Positions 1 through 7,524 are shown, counted from the stretch's first letter. The stretch: DNA of 8,567 nt from an uncultured Lachnospiraceae bacterium (GCA_902463835.1 CABQGZ010000114.1:1-8567), one strand, 5' to 3'. Numbers and translations: made by a program. The notes: generated by a model not told the origin, from the letters alone.

Positions 1-369
1 CTTCTCTACAATTTCATCTGTCAGAGGCATCTCCTCCTGGCTCCATGGTTCCTGCGCCCATCCCTGTCCGAAATCAAAAGGATGCTCCGCGATCCAGGCT
101 TCATATGTTTTCATCAGTTCTTCATTTAAGCTCAGCTTTTCTTCCTTCAGGGCATCCAGGATTCCCACCGCATAGCGGGTGTTTACCAATCCTCCTGAAC
201 CGGTTCCACTTTTATAATAGTGAAACTGAATCCTTCCAAAAACAGATATTTTTTCCTCTTCCTGCAAGGGCAGCGCATGATCTGCATTTTCCAGCAGCAC
301 CGCTCCCTCCGCCCCTGCCTGCCTGGCCAGAGATGCATATTTTTTCCAATCAATCTTATATTTATTCAT
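1..369 (-). CDS. GH3 family beta-glycosidase, N-terminal part (runs off window)
   Basis: This is the first 123 codons of a glycoside hydrolase family 3 enzyme, probably a beta-glucosidase or beta-xylosidase acting on imported oligosaccharides. The frame starts MNKYKIDWKKYASLARQAG, has EGAVLLENADHALPL at about residues 21-35, then ISVFGR and YKSGTGSGGLVNTRY at about 52-66. These segments mark the alpha/beta sandwich (GH3 C-type) domain. Finding it at the very N-terminus indicates the inverted domain order known from Ruminococcus albus and Butyrivibrio beta-glucosidases, in which the TIM barrel follows. There is no signal peptide, so the enzyme should be cytoplasmic. The ATG is preceded by AAAGGAG five bases upstream. 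It lies 40 bases after the repeat-tailed membrane protein gene and is probably cotranscribed. The catalytic Asp lies outside the window, so substrate cannot be judged. Family assignment is firm; exact specificity is unknown. Confidence 0.88.
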   Translation of the reverse strand, partial: MNKYKIDWKKYASLARQAGAEGAVLLENADHALPLQEEEKISVFGRIQFHYYKSGTGSGGLVNTRYAVGILDALKEEKLSLNEELMKTYEAWIAEHPFDFGQGWAQEPWSQEEMPLTDEIVEK

Positions 370-374
370 TGCTG

Positions 375-381
375 CTCCTTT
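375..381 (-). promoter_or_regulatory. Ribosome binding site of the GH3 gene
   Basis: The minus strand reads AAAGGAG followed by five bases (CAGCA) and ATG. This supports the start at 369 over any later Met. Confidence 0.8.
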
Positions 382-382
382 G

Positions 383-409
383 GGACAACTGTCCTGCCTG
401 ATTGCAGGC
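383..409 (-). other. Two small hairpins in the 40-base gap before GH3
   Basis: Directly after the upstream stop codon there is GCCTG-CAAT-CAGGC (396-409), and then GGAC-AGTT-GTCC (383-394), which ends one base before the Shine-Dalgarno sequence. Neither is followed by a T run, so they are not intrinsic terminators. They could mark an mRNA processing site or tune GH3 translation, but stems of four to five pairs can also occur by chance. Confidence 0.35.
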
Positions 410-805
410 TCATTCAAATGGCACAAAAGGAAGTTCGATCACGCCATTTCCCTTCTGTTGCTCTGTATCACCGGGCTGATCCGTGCCTCCGGGCTGAGTT
501 GTGTCCCCGGGCCGCTCTGTGCCTCCGGGCTGATCTGTGCCTCCGGGCTGAGTTGCCTCCCCGGGCTGATCCGTGCCTCCGGGCTGATCTGTATCTCCGG
601 GCTGATCCGCGCCTCCGGGCTGAGCCTCACCGGGATCCTTGCTGATGTCCTCATCCTCGGAAGGACGCACGATCAGCTCTCCCTCATCTTCGTCCGCTTT
701 CCCTCGATCGTTCTCTGTGCCGATGACAACGCATAGTATGATACCGAACAGTACGAGCGCCGCTGCAAGAATAACCAACAGGATATTTCGTTTTTTCTTA
801 CTCAT
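410..805 (-). CDS. Single-pass membrane protein with Gln-Pro-Gly hexapeptide repeats
   Basis: A 131-residue protein of unknown function. It begins MSKKKRN, a positive cytoplasmic tip, followed by one hydrophobic helix at about residues 8-28 (ILLVILAAALVLFGIILCVVI). An acidic stretch follows (about 30-55), then about nine hexapeptide units of the form Q/R-P-G-G/D/E-T/A-D/T/E (about 57-115), and a short tail ending IELPFVPFE. The expected topology is N-in with the repeats outside, acting as a wall-spanning or spacer segment. No lipobox, LPXTG motif or enzymatic domain is visible. I chose ATG 805 because it overlaps the stop of the upstream 45-residue gene as ATGA, suggesting translational coupling. 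An in-frame ATG at 814 (134 residues) is an alternative. A GH3 gene follows after 40 bases. Coding is supported by a clean transmembrane segment and by regular peptide periodicity in this frame. Role is not known; it could be a surface tether or an accessory to the secreted enzymes. Confidence 0.78.
   Translation of the reverse strand: MSKKKRNILLVILAAALVLFGIILCVVIGTENDRGKADEDEGELIVRPSEDEDISKDPGEAQPGGADQPGDTDQPGGTDQPGEATQPGGTDQPGGTERPGDTTQPGGTDQPGDTEQQKGNGVIELPFVPFE
468..626 (-). repeat. 18-base tandem repeat encoding QPG-type hexapeptides
   Basis: About nine imperfect 18-base units, visible on the plus strand as repeated CCGGGCTGA(T/G) with variants of GTGCCTCCGGGCTGATCC. On the coding strand each unit gives Q-P-G-x-x-x. 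Variation is mostly at the fourth to sixth residues, so length and frame are kept. A direct array like this is prone to copy-number change. Confidence 0.85.
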
Positions 806-939
806 TCTGCCCATCCACCCATGCGACTGAGGCCATTTATGTCACCTGGTCCTTCATTTTCATCAGGATTACTTGTACAAATGATATCCGCTTTCTCCAA
901 ACACATTATCTGCATCAATGGTTTTTCATATTGTTTCAT
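802..939 (-). CDS. 45-residue peptide with KP...ADIICTS motif, unknown function
   Basis: A short gene. Its product starts MKQYEKPLMQIMCLEKADII, continues with CTSNPDENEG and ends GLSRMGGWAE. I chose the ATG at 939 because AGAAAGGA sits eight bases upstream; an in-frame ATG at 945 is too close to that site. The stop TGA overlaps the next start (ATGA at 805-802), an arrangement typical of coupled genes. The layout is Tyr-x-Lys-Pro near the N-terminus, a beta-like hydrophobic stretch, a D-I-I-x-T-S motif, then a polar Gly/Asp/Asn-rich tail. From memory this resembles a class of short unannotated peptides common in Lachnospiraceae and relatives, but I cannot verify that here. No signal peptide or transmembrane segment is visible. 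There are two Cys (13 and 21). It could be a structural, signalling or precursor peptide; no maturation enzyme is present in the window. Confidence 0.7.
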   Translation of the reverse strand: MKQYEKPLMQIMCLEKADIICTSNPDENEGPGDINGLSRMGGWAE

Positions 940-947
940 GATCATTT

Positions 948-955
948 TCCTTTCT
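948..955 (-). promoter_or_regulatory. Ribosome binding site of the 45-residue peptide gene
   Basis: The minus strand reads AGAAAGGA, eight bases before ATG 939. The site lies in the short gap after the giant enzyme gene and is the main reason for believing the small gene is translated. Confidence 0.65.
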
Positions 956-993
956 GAGAATTGCTCTTTTTTGTTCCGCCGATCACTTCTCTG

Positions 994-3900
994 CTATTTT
1001 CCAAAGATACGAACCTCTGATATGCCGACTTCTGACTGTCCCACCGGTACATCCACCGTGATCCGTACGGATCTCACATGCAGATCCTCAAACCATGCGC
1101 CGGCAGCGGAGCCCGGAATCACATAGGAAACGGCGCCATCGCTGTTGACCTTATAATTCCCCTCGTGGAAAGCCAGGTTGTCGATGGTATGTATCACCTC
1201 AAGTCCTTCGCGCTCGCACACAAACTCTATTTTGGAGATATTCTTAAATATACGTTTCGCATCCCTGGAATTGTAAATCATGATCGCCCGCACGGTGCGC
1301 ACCGTATCAAAATCAAAGGTAAAGGTTGTCTTCCTGGTGATCGTTGTCTCCGGAAGATACGCTTCAAAAGCTGCATTTCCTTTCGAGATGGAGAGAAGGC
1401 CGTCCGTCAGGCAAGCTGCATCTCCGGAGCCGGAGACACTTGCCTCCGATGCGATATTGCGATATCCGCTGAAAGCTTCCAGGGATGGCTGTTCCGTACA
1501 GGTAGGTCCATTGACACACATCACTTCCAGCATATTGCCATCCTTATCCTTCACGGTCACCCATTCTACCTGGTCGATGGCTAAATTTCTCTTCTCGCTG
1601 GGATTACCAGGTTCATCATGACGATGATAAACCACGTAGGTGCGGTTTCCGGCAGCGACAAAACTATGATGACCGGTACCAGAGATATCCTGGCAACCTG
1701 CTCCCACACTGGAGAGAAGCAGTCCGCCTTCCTCCTCTCGCAGCTTCCGAAAAGGTCCCCTGGGTGAATCCGCAACCGCCTGTCCCACCTGATAGTTGTT
1801 TTCTTTATAATCATTCACAGAAAAAGTCAGGTAATATTTGCCATTGTGCCGGACTACCGCAGGACCTTCGTTGATCAGATTTCCTGAATTTTCATAGGAA
1901 ACCTTTTCCACCCAATATCCACTCTTCGCTCTTTTCAAGTCATCCATCGTATAATACTCGGCATAGAGGATTTTTTCTGCCGTATCCCAGGCTGGCTTCA
2001 GCCAGTTTTCCATTTTCACCACACAGATGCCGTTTTCGTCAATATTATCAACCCAGTACAGGTATTTATCCCCATTCGCATCTACAAACGGGTGAGGATC
2101 TATGGCTCCCGCGTAATTATTATACAGTTCCTTGACTGTGCCGTAGGTTCTTCGGGAAAACTCTCTGTACCATCCCGGCTCAAAGAAAACGTATCTTGCA
2201 TAAGGCTCCCAATCTACCGATGTATTAATGGAATGCGTATTGCCCGCTCCACAGCTTGCCTCATTAGCGAAATCCACCAGTTTGAAATCCTTGTACGCAT
2301 ACTGCGACGTGGCCACAAACATCTGATATTTGGCGCCGTAACCGGATGAATTCGGTTTGGGCGTTGCGCTGAAGAACAGATAATACAGATTCGTCTCCTT
2401 GTCATAAATAACCTCCGGCGCCCATACATCGGTGTAAATGATATCCGAACCATTGGGAATGCTTCCTCGTATACTGTCCAGGCAGTTGGTGTACGGCACT
2501 TCTTCCCAGTCCGTGAGATTTTTGGAGCGGCGGCAGATCAACTCTGTTCCGTACATATAGTAGTATCCATCCCGTTTTGTATTGTCAAAAACAAAGGGAT
2601 CCGCCACACCCACCTTGTAATCATTCCGATAAAAGAGGCTCCCATCGTAGCTTCCGCCCCTCATCAGCTCCTCATGGCTTAACGCTATTTTTTTTTTAAC
2701 ATATCGATCAATCAATGATGCTTCCAATTTATTCGCAATGGCAGTCATACCATCCTTATTCGGATGCGTGTTATCATATGTAAGGCTCGTATAATTGCCT
2801 GTGTTGATCGCACCCGTGGTATCCACAAGGGTCACATTCTCATACCTGTCTGCAATCTCCCGAATCCGCGCGTTATAGGCATCCAACATAGTGAAATCTT
2901 TATTCCAATCGCTGGGCGTCAATGTAAAGCAAAATACGTCTGCTTCCGGATATAACTTCTTTATTTTCTCCAGGGTGATGATATATGCTTCCGTAAATGT
3001 CACAGGAGTCTTATAGCCATCCCCCTCATGGATATCCGTATAAGTACTGTCCGTACACTCCCCAAGCGTTTTATGATTGATGTAGTCGTTGGTTCCCATA
3101 TGTACAAAGATCACGTCCGGCTGTGTCCCATTCAGAGACCCGGTATTGGCAGCCAGTTGTTCCACCCTCTTATAGCCAGCCGGAACACTAATCTGATATC
3201 CCCCATCTTCCAACAACAGACTGCCGCCCGCCGCATTATCAACCAGGAGCTTCATATCATATTTTGCCAGCATCCGCCCCCAATAGGTATGATCCATGCT
3301 GGTAACATTGCCTTTCGATCCATCGTATTCCACAGAGCCGCCCAAGGTAGTATTGTTGGCGGCACTATTTGAAACACCGGTAAAAGTGCTGATGCTGTCG
3401 CCTAGGATGGAGAGGTATTTTCCCTGCAAAGCCGTTCTTAACGTTGCAGAAGTCTGTGCATATTCAGCGGCTGTCTGTCCATACCAGTACAGCGCCTTCA
3501 TCATGTTCTTCGCATCGTCCGAATAATTTCCATTTAAAATTGCCTTAACATTTGTGTACGGGCCGTAGGTAAGAGTCATAGACTCATTCGACTTACTTAC
3601 CGTCAGCTTATACATGCCGCCCAACCCGCTCGCGGCAATATTGGAAATCTCTACGTAATACCGTCCGTCTTTTTCTTTTGGCTCCAGTACATTCTCTTCA
3701 TACGAAAAAGTAAAGTCTCCAATAACTGCTCCATCCGTCATCTCAAAATAATGACGAATTGCCGTCTTTGTTGTGGTCATCAGGCTGGTGCCATAGTATT
3801 TCAGGCCGCTGCAGCTTCCTTCTATGTTCTTTTTATAATCATTTTCGTTAAATGTTACCGCTTGAAGTTTCTGATCCTCTTCCTCCATTCCTGCGTTTGC

Positions 3901-6900
3901 CAGCTTGTTGTCATCGTACTTAAAGTGCTTCTGGGCATAGGCGCCGTAATTCAGCATTGCCTTGACCATAGCCTTATCATCATTCGTATAGCTGCCGCTG
4001 GTATCTGCAAGGATCTTATCTCCATACTTCTTCACTGTATAGGTATACTCGGCTCCCTCGCTGCCATCTCCGCTGACAATTTTCAGCTTGATATCGCTGG
4101 CCATTTCCTTTGCTGCTATGTTGCAAGGGAATACATAACACGTGGCGCCGTTAAAGGTTTTCACCTCCGTATCCTTTACATACACCTTTGTCTTTGTATG
4201 ATTCATATCCGGATGCGTAAACTCTACATATGCATTTTCATCGGCAATGGTTTCCTCAGACAACTGCGTATAGAAATTCACGCCAATGTTATCCCCGAGA
4301 CTTACGGTGGAACCCACCGGGGTACCCTTGCCCAGGGTTATGCAAATGTCTGTAAGGTCTGCCTTGCATGCGGAATCAATATACATTCCGGTGGCTCCGG
4401 CATCCATATCACCTAAATCTGCCCGTTCAAGAATATTGTTCCAGTTCTGTCCATCCGCACTGGTATTTACAGACAGCTTGTCGCCCTTTCTCACCCATTG
4501 GATCCACATACCTCCGCGGTCAGGATCCATCATCTCTGCATGAGCTGTATCAATAAAATTGGCGTTCCAGTCTACTTCCAGCTTCTGAATCTTCCATCCT
4601 GTTCCCCATTCATTATTCTGATAAACAAGTCCTAGGCCACGCGCCCATGCATACGGAGTATTACCATCAAACCTTGGCCCTGGACCTACATGTACCGCAC
4701 GATGTTCCGCACCTGTATAATTACTATAGTCCGGAAGAGACACCCTTGCCTGCAATGTCCATTCTGTACTGTCCACAGGGAAATACATACTGTCCTCCAC
4801 AGACGCGAGATCCTTTCTGTCTTTAAAGCTGAACCGGCTTCCTGCCAGCGCCTCCAACGCCGCTTCCTTTCCGGCTGCAACATTGTAATCCATCAGCATT
4901 ACTCGGTTTTGTTCAAGAAGATCGCCATTGTGCAGCGCAAAACTGGTAGGACGGTCTCCCAATCCATTCATCCGTGCGATGATCTGATAGCCATCCCCCG
5001 TATCCGCCAGGAAATAAGCCCAGTTGTTCAGGCGAATGATTTTAAAGGGAAGTCCATCATCCGTAAAAATCTTATTAAGCAGTTCTATATTTTGATCCGG
5101 CTCCTGATTCTCATCAACGGTAACCCCGTCATGATTATCCCGATTGCTCGAATCCGTTATTTTTATTCCAATGTAACCACCGTCATTTTTTCGTTCCGCA
5201 GCGTAGAGAAGCTGAAAATTATTTGTGTACCGACTCTCGTTATCTGCGATAAGCTGAAGATTAACGCTGGGCCAGCCAGCATAATCTTTTAACCCTCCGG
5301 TCAACTTCAATGTACCGGACAGAACTGCAAAGGTATCCTCCATCTTTTCGGAAATGCCGGTGTACTCACCGGTTTTCTGAACAATGCCCAAAGAAGCAGT
5401 TATCTCATCCTTTGTCAGATCATTCGCCACTGTCAGTCCATTCCCCAGTTCAATGTTATAGTAATTCATCCAACTGTATGAAAAACCTTCTGCCTCTTCA
5501 CTGTTCTTCGGCATCGGACTGGTAAACACCAAAATATGTTCTCCGGCTGTGAGATAGCAGGAGGCATCGATGGTCGTTCTCCATGAGCCATTGACATGGA
5601 TCTTCTGTTCCCTCACGCCCCCGTCTATGATCATCGCAACGCACTTTTTGCCATCTGCCGGTTCATTCATTCCGTTTAACGTGATATCATAATATCCGTC
5701 TGCAGGTGCATTTACCTTCCATGCAACATAGGGACAATATCCTATATTTCCAGCCGTGATCCCTGCAATGCTGACTTTATTTGTTTGCGCTTCCCCCGAC
5801 GTGGCATCGCCTACCGTACCATCTGTATTTCCTGTATAGTTATGAAACACGCCGTCCGTTGCATTTGCCGTTGTCTGTTCTATCCGAGCCTCGGTCAAAC
5901 GGCCGTCAATATCAAGATAATCATGATTTACCCAGACCCAGATCCCATTGTCAGCCGCATCCAGCTCATACGCCGGCTGCCCTTTGGGCAATCCGGTACA
6001 ACGGATCAGGTTTAACCCCTTCTTCAAGGTCACGGTCAGCGGGATTCCCTGAGTACCAGTGTTCACTGATGTTTTTGGCATGATCGCCTGATACGCCTGC
6101 TGTCCGTTTACCAGCACCGCAATATAAGGATCCTCACTCCAGCTTCCCGGATCGCTATCCGTAGTTCCTACGTCAAATCCAACCTTGATACGGTACTCCC
6201 CGTCTTCCGGAGCCGTAACCGCATACTGCACATAGGAGGTATACTTCTCTTTCTTATCATCACCGTTTCCGCCCTTGTCCAGAAACTGTGCCATCTCCTC
6301 ATAGGTATATTGCTGCGGACTCGCGCCGCCTGCTCCGGTATCGTTCGCTTGATATCCATGGCATACGGAAGCTTCCGCTTCAATACGTTTCACCAAAGAA
6401 GCCGTCACCTCATCCTTTGTCAGATCATTCGCCACTGTCAGTCCGTTCCCCAGTTCGATGTTCCAGTAATCCATCCAACTGTATGAAAAACCTTCCGCCT
6501 CTTCACTGTTCCTCGGCATGGGACTGGTAAACACCAAAATATGTTCTCCGGCTGTGAGATAGCAAGAGGCATCGATGGTCGTTTTCCATGAGCCATTGAC
6601 ATGGATCTTATGCTCCCTCACGCCTCCGTCTAGGATCATCGCAACACATTTTGTACCATCTGCCGGATCATTCGCTCCGTTTAACGTGATATCATAATAT
6701 CCGTCTGCAGGTGCATTTACCTTCCATGCAACATAGGGACAATATCCTATATTTCCAGCCGTGATCCCTGCAATGCTGACTTTATTTGTTTGCGCTTCCC
6801 CCGACGCGGCAGCGCCTATCGTACCATCTGCATTTCCTGTATAGTTATGAAACATGCCGTCAGTTGCATTTGCCGTCGTCTGTGCGGTCGAAGCTGCGGT

Positions 6901-7515
6901 CAGACGGCCGTCAATATCAAGATAATCATGATTTACCCAGACCCAGATCCCATTATCAGCCGCATCCAGCTCATACGCCGGCTGCCCTTTGGGCAATCCG
7001 GTACAACGGATCAGGTTTAACCCCTTCTTCAAGGTCACGGTCAGCGGGATTCCCTGAGTACCAGTGTTCACTGATGTTTTTGGCATGATCGCCTGATACG
7101 CCTGCTGTCCGTTTACCAGCACCGCAATATAAGGATCCTCACTCCAGCTTCCCGGATCGCTATCCGTAGTTCCTACGTCAAATCCAACCTTGATACGGTA
7201 CTCCCCGTCTTCCGGAGCCGTAACCGCGTACTGCACATAGGAGGTATACTTCTCTTTCTTATCATCACCGTTGCCGCCCTTGTCCAGAAACTGTGCCATC
7301 TCCTCATAGGTATATTGCTGTGTACTCGCGCCGCCTACTCCGGTATCGTTCGCTTGATATCCATGGCATATGGAAGCTTCCGCTTCAATACGCGCCATCT
7401 CAACACCCGTCTCATCTGTAGCTGCCGCGTTGGCATACATGGAAAGATCACCCGACATCCCAGACATCAGTACTGCCGTTGTAAGCACAACCGCAAGTAT
7501 TTTTCGTATCTTCAT
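994..7515 (-). CDS. Secreted multimodular SGNH esterase - GH43 glycosidase
   Basis: A 2173-residue secreted hemicellulase-like enzyme. Start ATG 7515 has GGGAGG nine bases upstream; the longer frame would begin at TTG 7548, overlapping the upstream stop. Modules: signal peptide 1-31 (MKIRK, hydrophobic core, YANA-A); duplicated CBM6/35-like block 42-374 and 377-709, each half starting RIEAEAS; lectin-like beta-sandwich about 720-890; second, DUF1349/LamG-like sandwich about 893-1062; uncharacterised module about 1065-1355 (VSLGDNIGVNFYTQLS); SGNH hydrolase about 1364-1606 with GDS (Ser1374), GTND (Asn1476) and DNTH (Asp1581, His1584); GH43 propeller about 1625-2010 with VADP (Asp1639, base), AIDPHPF (Asp1806, pKa modulator), NEGP (Glu1883, acid) and GTGHHSF; discoidin-like domain about 2015-2173. 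The expected action is deacylation plus release of arabinose or xylose units from plant glycan; exact substrates are inferred. No dockerin, LPXTG or SLH motif is visible. An A10 run lies between the catalytic modules. Confidence 0.93.
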   Translation of the reverse strand: MKIRKILAVVLTTAVLMSGMSGDLSMYANAAATDETGVEMARIEAEASICHGYQANDTGVGGASTQQYTYEEMAQFLDKGGNGDDKKEKYTSYVQYAVTAPEDGEYRIKVGFDVGTTDSDPGSWSEDPYIAVLVNGQQAYQAIMPKTSVNTGTQGIPLTVTLKKGLNLIRCTGLPKGQPAYELDAADNGIWVWVNHDYLDIDGRLTAASTAQTTANATDGMFHNYTGNADGTIGAAASGEAQTNKVSIAGITAGNIGYCPYVAWKVNAPADGYYDITLNGANDPADGTKCVAMILDGGVREHKIHVNGSWKTTIDASCYLTAGEHILVFTSPMPRNSEEAEGFSYSWMDYWNIELGNGLTVANDLTKDEVTASLVKRIEAEASVCHGYQANDTGAGGASPQQYTYEEMAQFLDKGGNGDDKKEKYTSYVQYAVTAPEDGEYRIKVGFDVGTTDSDPGSWSEDPYIAVLVNGQQAYQAIMPKTSVNTGTQGIPLTVTLKKGLNLIRCTGLPKGQPAYELDAADNGIWVWVNHDYLDIDGRLTEARIEQTTANATDGVFHNYTGNTDGTVGDATSGEAQTNKVSIAGITAGNIGYCPYVAWKVNAPADGYYDITLNGMNEPADGKKCVAMIIDGGVREQKIHVNGSWRTTIDASCYLTAGEHILVFTSPMPKNSEEAEGFSYSWMNYYNIELGNGLTVANDLTKDEITASLGIVQKTGEYTGISEKMEDTFAVLSGTLKLTGGLKDYAGWPSVNLQLIADNESRYTNNFQLLYAAERKNDGGYIGIKITDSSNRDNHDGVTVDENQEPDQNIELLNKIFTDDGLPFKIIRLNNWAYFLADTGDGYQIIARMNGLGDRPTSFALHNGDLLEQNRVMLMDYNVAAGKEAALEALAGSRFSFKDRKDLASVEDSMYFPVDSTEWTLQARVSLPDYSNYTGAEHRAVHVGPGPRFDGNTPYAWARGLGLVYQNNEWGTGWKIQKLEVDWNANFIDTAHAEMMDPDRGGMWIQWVRKGDKLSVNTSADGQNWNNILERADLGDMDAGATGMYIDSACKADLTDICITLGKGTPVGSTVSLGDNIGVNFYTQLSEETIADENAYVEFTHPDMNHTKTKVYVKDTEVKTFNGATCYVFPCNIAAKEMASDIKLKIVSGDGSEGAEYTYTVKKYGDKILADTSGSYTNDDKAMVKAMLNYGAYAQKHFKYDDNKLANAGMEEEDQKLQAVTFNENDYKKNIEGSCSGLKYYGTSLMTTTKTAIRHYFEMTDGAVIGDFTFSYEENVLEPKEKDGRYYVEISNIAASGLGGMYKLTVSKSNESMTLTYGPYTNVKAILNGNYSDDAKNMMKALYWYGQTAAEYAQTSATLRTALQGKYLSILGDSISTFTGVSNSAANNTTLGGSVEYDGSKGNVTSMDHTYWGRMLAKYDMKLLVDNAAGGSLLLEDGGYQISVPAGYKRVEQLAANTGSLNGTQPDVIFVHMGTNDYINHKTLGECTDSTYTDIHEGDGYKTPVTFTEAYIITLEKIKKLYPEADVFCFTLTPSDWNKDFTMLDAYNARIREIADRYENVTLVDTTGAINTGNYTSLTYDNTHPNKDGMTAIANKLEASLIDRYVKKKIALSHEELMRGGSYDGSLFYRNDYKVGVADPFVFDNTKRDGYYYMYGTELICRRSKNLTDWEEVPYTNCLDSIRGSIPNGSDIIYTDVWAPEVIYDKETNLYYLFFSATPKPNSSGYGAKYQMFVATSQYAYKDFKLVDFANEASCGAGNTHSINTSVDWEPYARYVFFEPGWYREFSRRTYGTVKELYNNYAGAIDPHPFVDANGDKYLYWVDNIDENGICVVKMENWLKPAWDTAEKILYAEYYTMDDLKRAKSGYWVEKVSYENSGNLINEGPAVVRHNGKYYLTFSVNDYKENNYQVGQAVADSPRGPFRKLREEEGGLLLSSVGAGCQDISGTGHHSFVAAGNRTYVVYHRHDEPGNPSEKRNLAIDQVEWVTVKDKDGNMLEVMCVNGPTCTEQPSLEAFSGYRNIASEASVSGSGDAACLTDGLLSISKGNAAFEAYLPETTITRKTTFTFDFDTVRTVRAIMIYNSRDAKRIFKNISKIEFVCEREGLEVIHTIDNLAFHEGNYKVNSDGAVSYVIPGSAAGAWFEDLHVRSVRITVDVPVGQSEVGISEVRIFGK
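2688..2697 (-). other. A10 homopolymer at the SGNH/GH43 junction (slippage candidate)
   Basis: The coding strand reads GTT followed by ten A and then TAGCG, encoding V-K-K-K-I-A at residues 1606-1611. Runs of nine or more A are known sites of transcriptional slippage in bacteria. Losing one A places TAG in frame at 2687-2685. Gaining one A gives N-S-V-K-P and TGA at 2674-2672. Either event yields a protein that keeps the binding modules and the SGNH domain but lacks GH43. Whether slippage happens is not shown by sequence. Confidence 0.5.
5390..6387 (-). repeat. Second copy of the 1005-base tandem duplication (residues about 377-709)
   Basis: This segment aligns without gaps to 6395-7392 at an offset of exactly 1005 bases (335 codons), so the frame is kept. 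It encodes two beta-sandwich modules: one from RIEAEAS to DIDGRL, and one from TTANATDG to YNIELGNG. By hand count the part at 5901-6387 differs at 7 of 487 positions, while 5401-5900 differs at about 38 of 500. Confidence 0.93.
6395..7392 (-). repeat. First copy of the 1005-base tandem duplication (residues about 42-374)
   Basis: This is the partner of 5390-6387. The block follows the signal peptide directly after an 11-residue spacer. The two copies are joined by only two or three residues (LVK), so the protein shows four binding modules in the order A-B-A-B. Both modules look like galactose-binding-type sandwiches, with YVQYAVTAPEDGEYRIKV in A and YVAWKVNAPADGYYDITL in B, as in CBM6/CBM35 families. 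Ligand is unknown. Confidence 0.93.
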
Positions 7516-7524
7516 ATCACTTTT

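Noticed and set aside
439..654. Minus-strand alternative frame with ISPEAR/ISPEAQ repeats
   Set aside because: It is a shifted reading of the same tandem array, starts inside the membrane protein gene, has no ribosome site and lacks the transmembrane segment.
45..736. Plus-strand frames over the repeat and GH3 start, rich in CLRAD/LRAE repeats
   Set aside because: They only mirror the 18-base array in other frames. The minus strand gives a transmembrane protein with ordered QPG units and a recognisable GH3 N-terminus.
2662..2678. Internal restart ATG (Met1618) after GAGGAG, which could express GH43 alone
   Set aside because: The AGGAG is only three bases from the ATG, too close for efficient initiation, and the bases simply encode E-E-L-M. 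A GH43 without a signal peptide would stay in the cytoplasm.
3751..4416. Plus-strand open frame of 221 codons inside the giant gene
   Set aside because: It is antisense to the uncharacterised and SGNH-proximal part of the enzyme. Its product is a Cys/Ile-rich string with no domain pattern, and the minus strand has clear modules throughout.
4690..5292. Plus-strand open frame of 200 codons
   Set aside because: Antisense to the lectin-like modules. The product shows no recognisable motif, and homology between the two minus-strand modules proves the opposite frame is coding.
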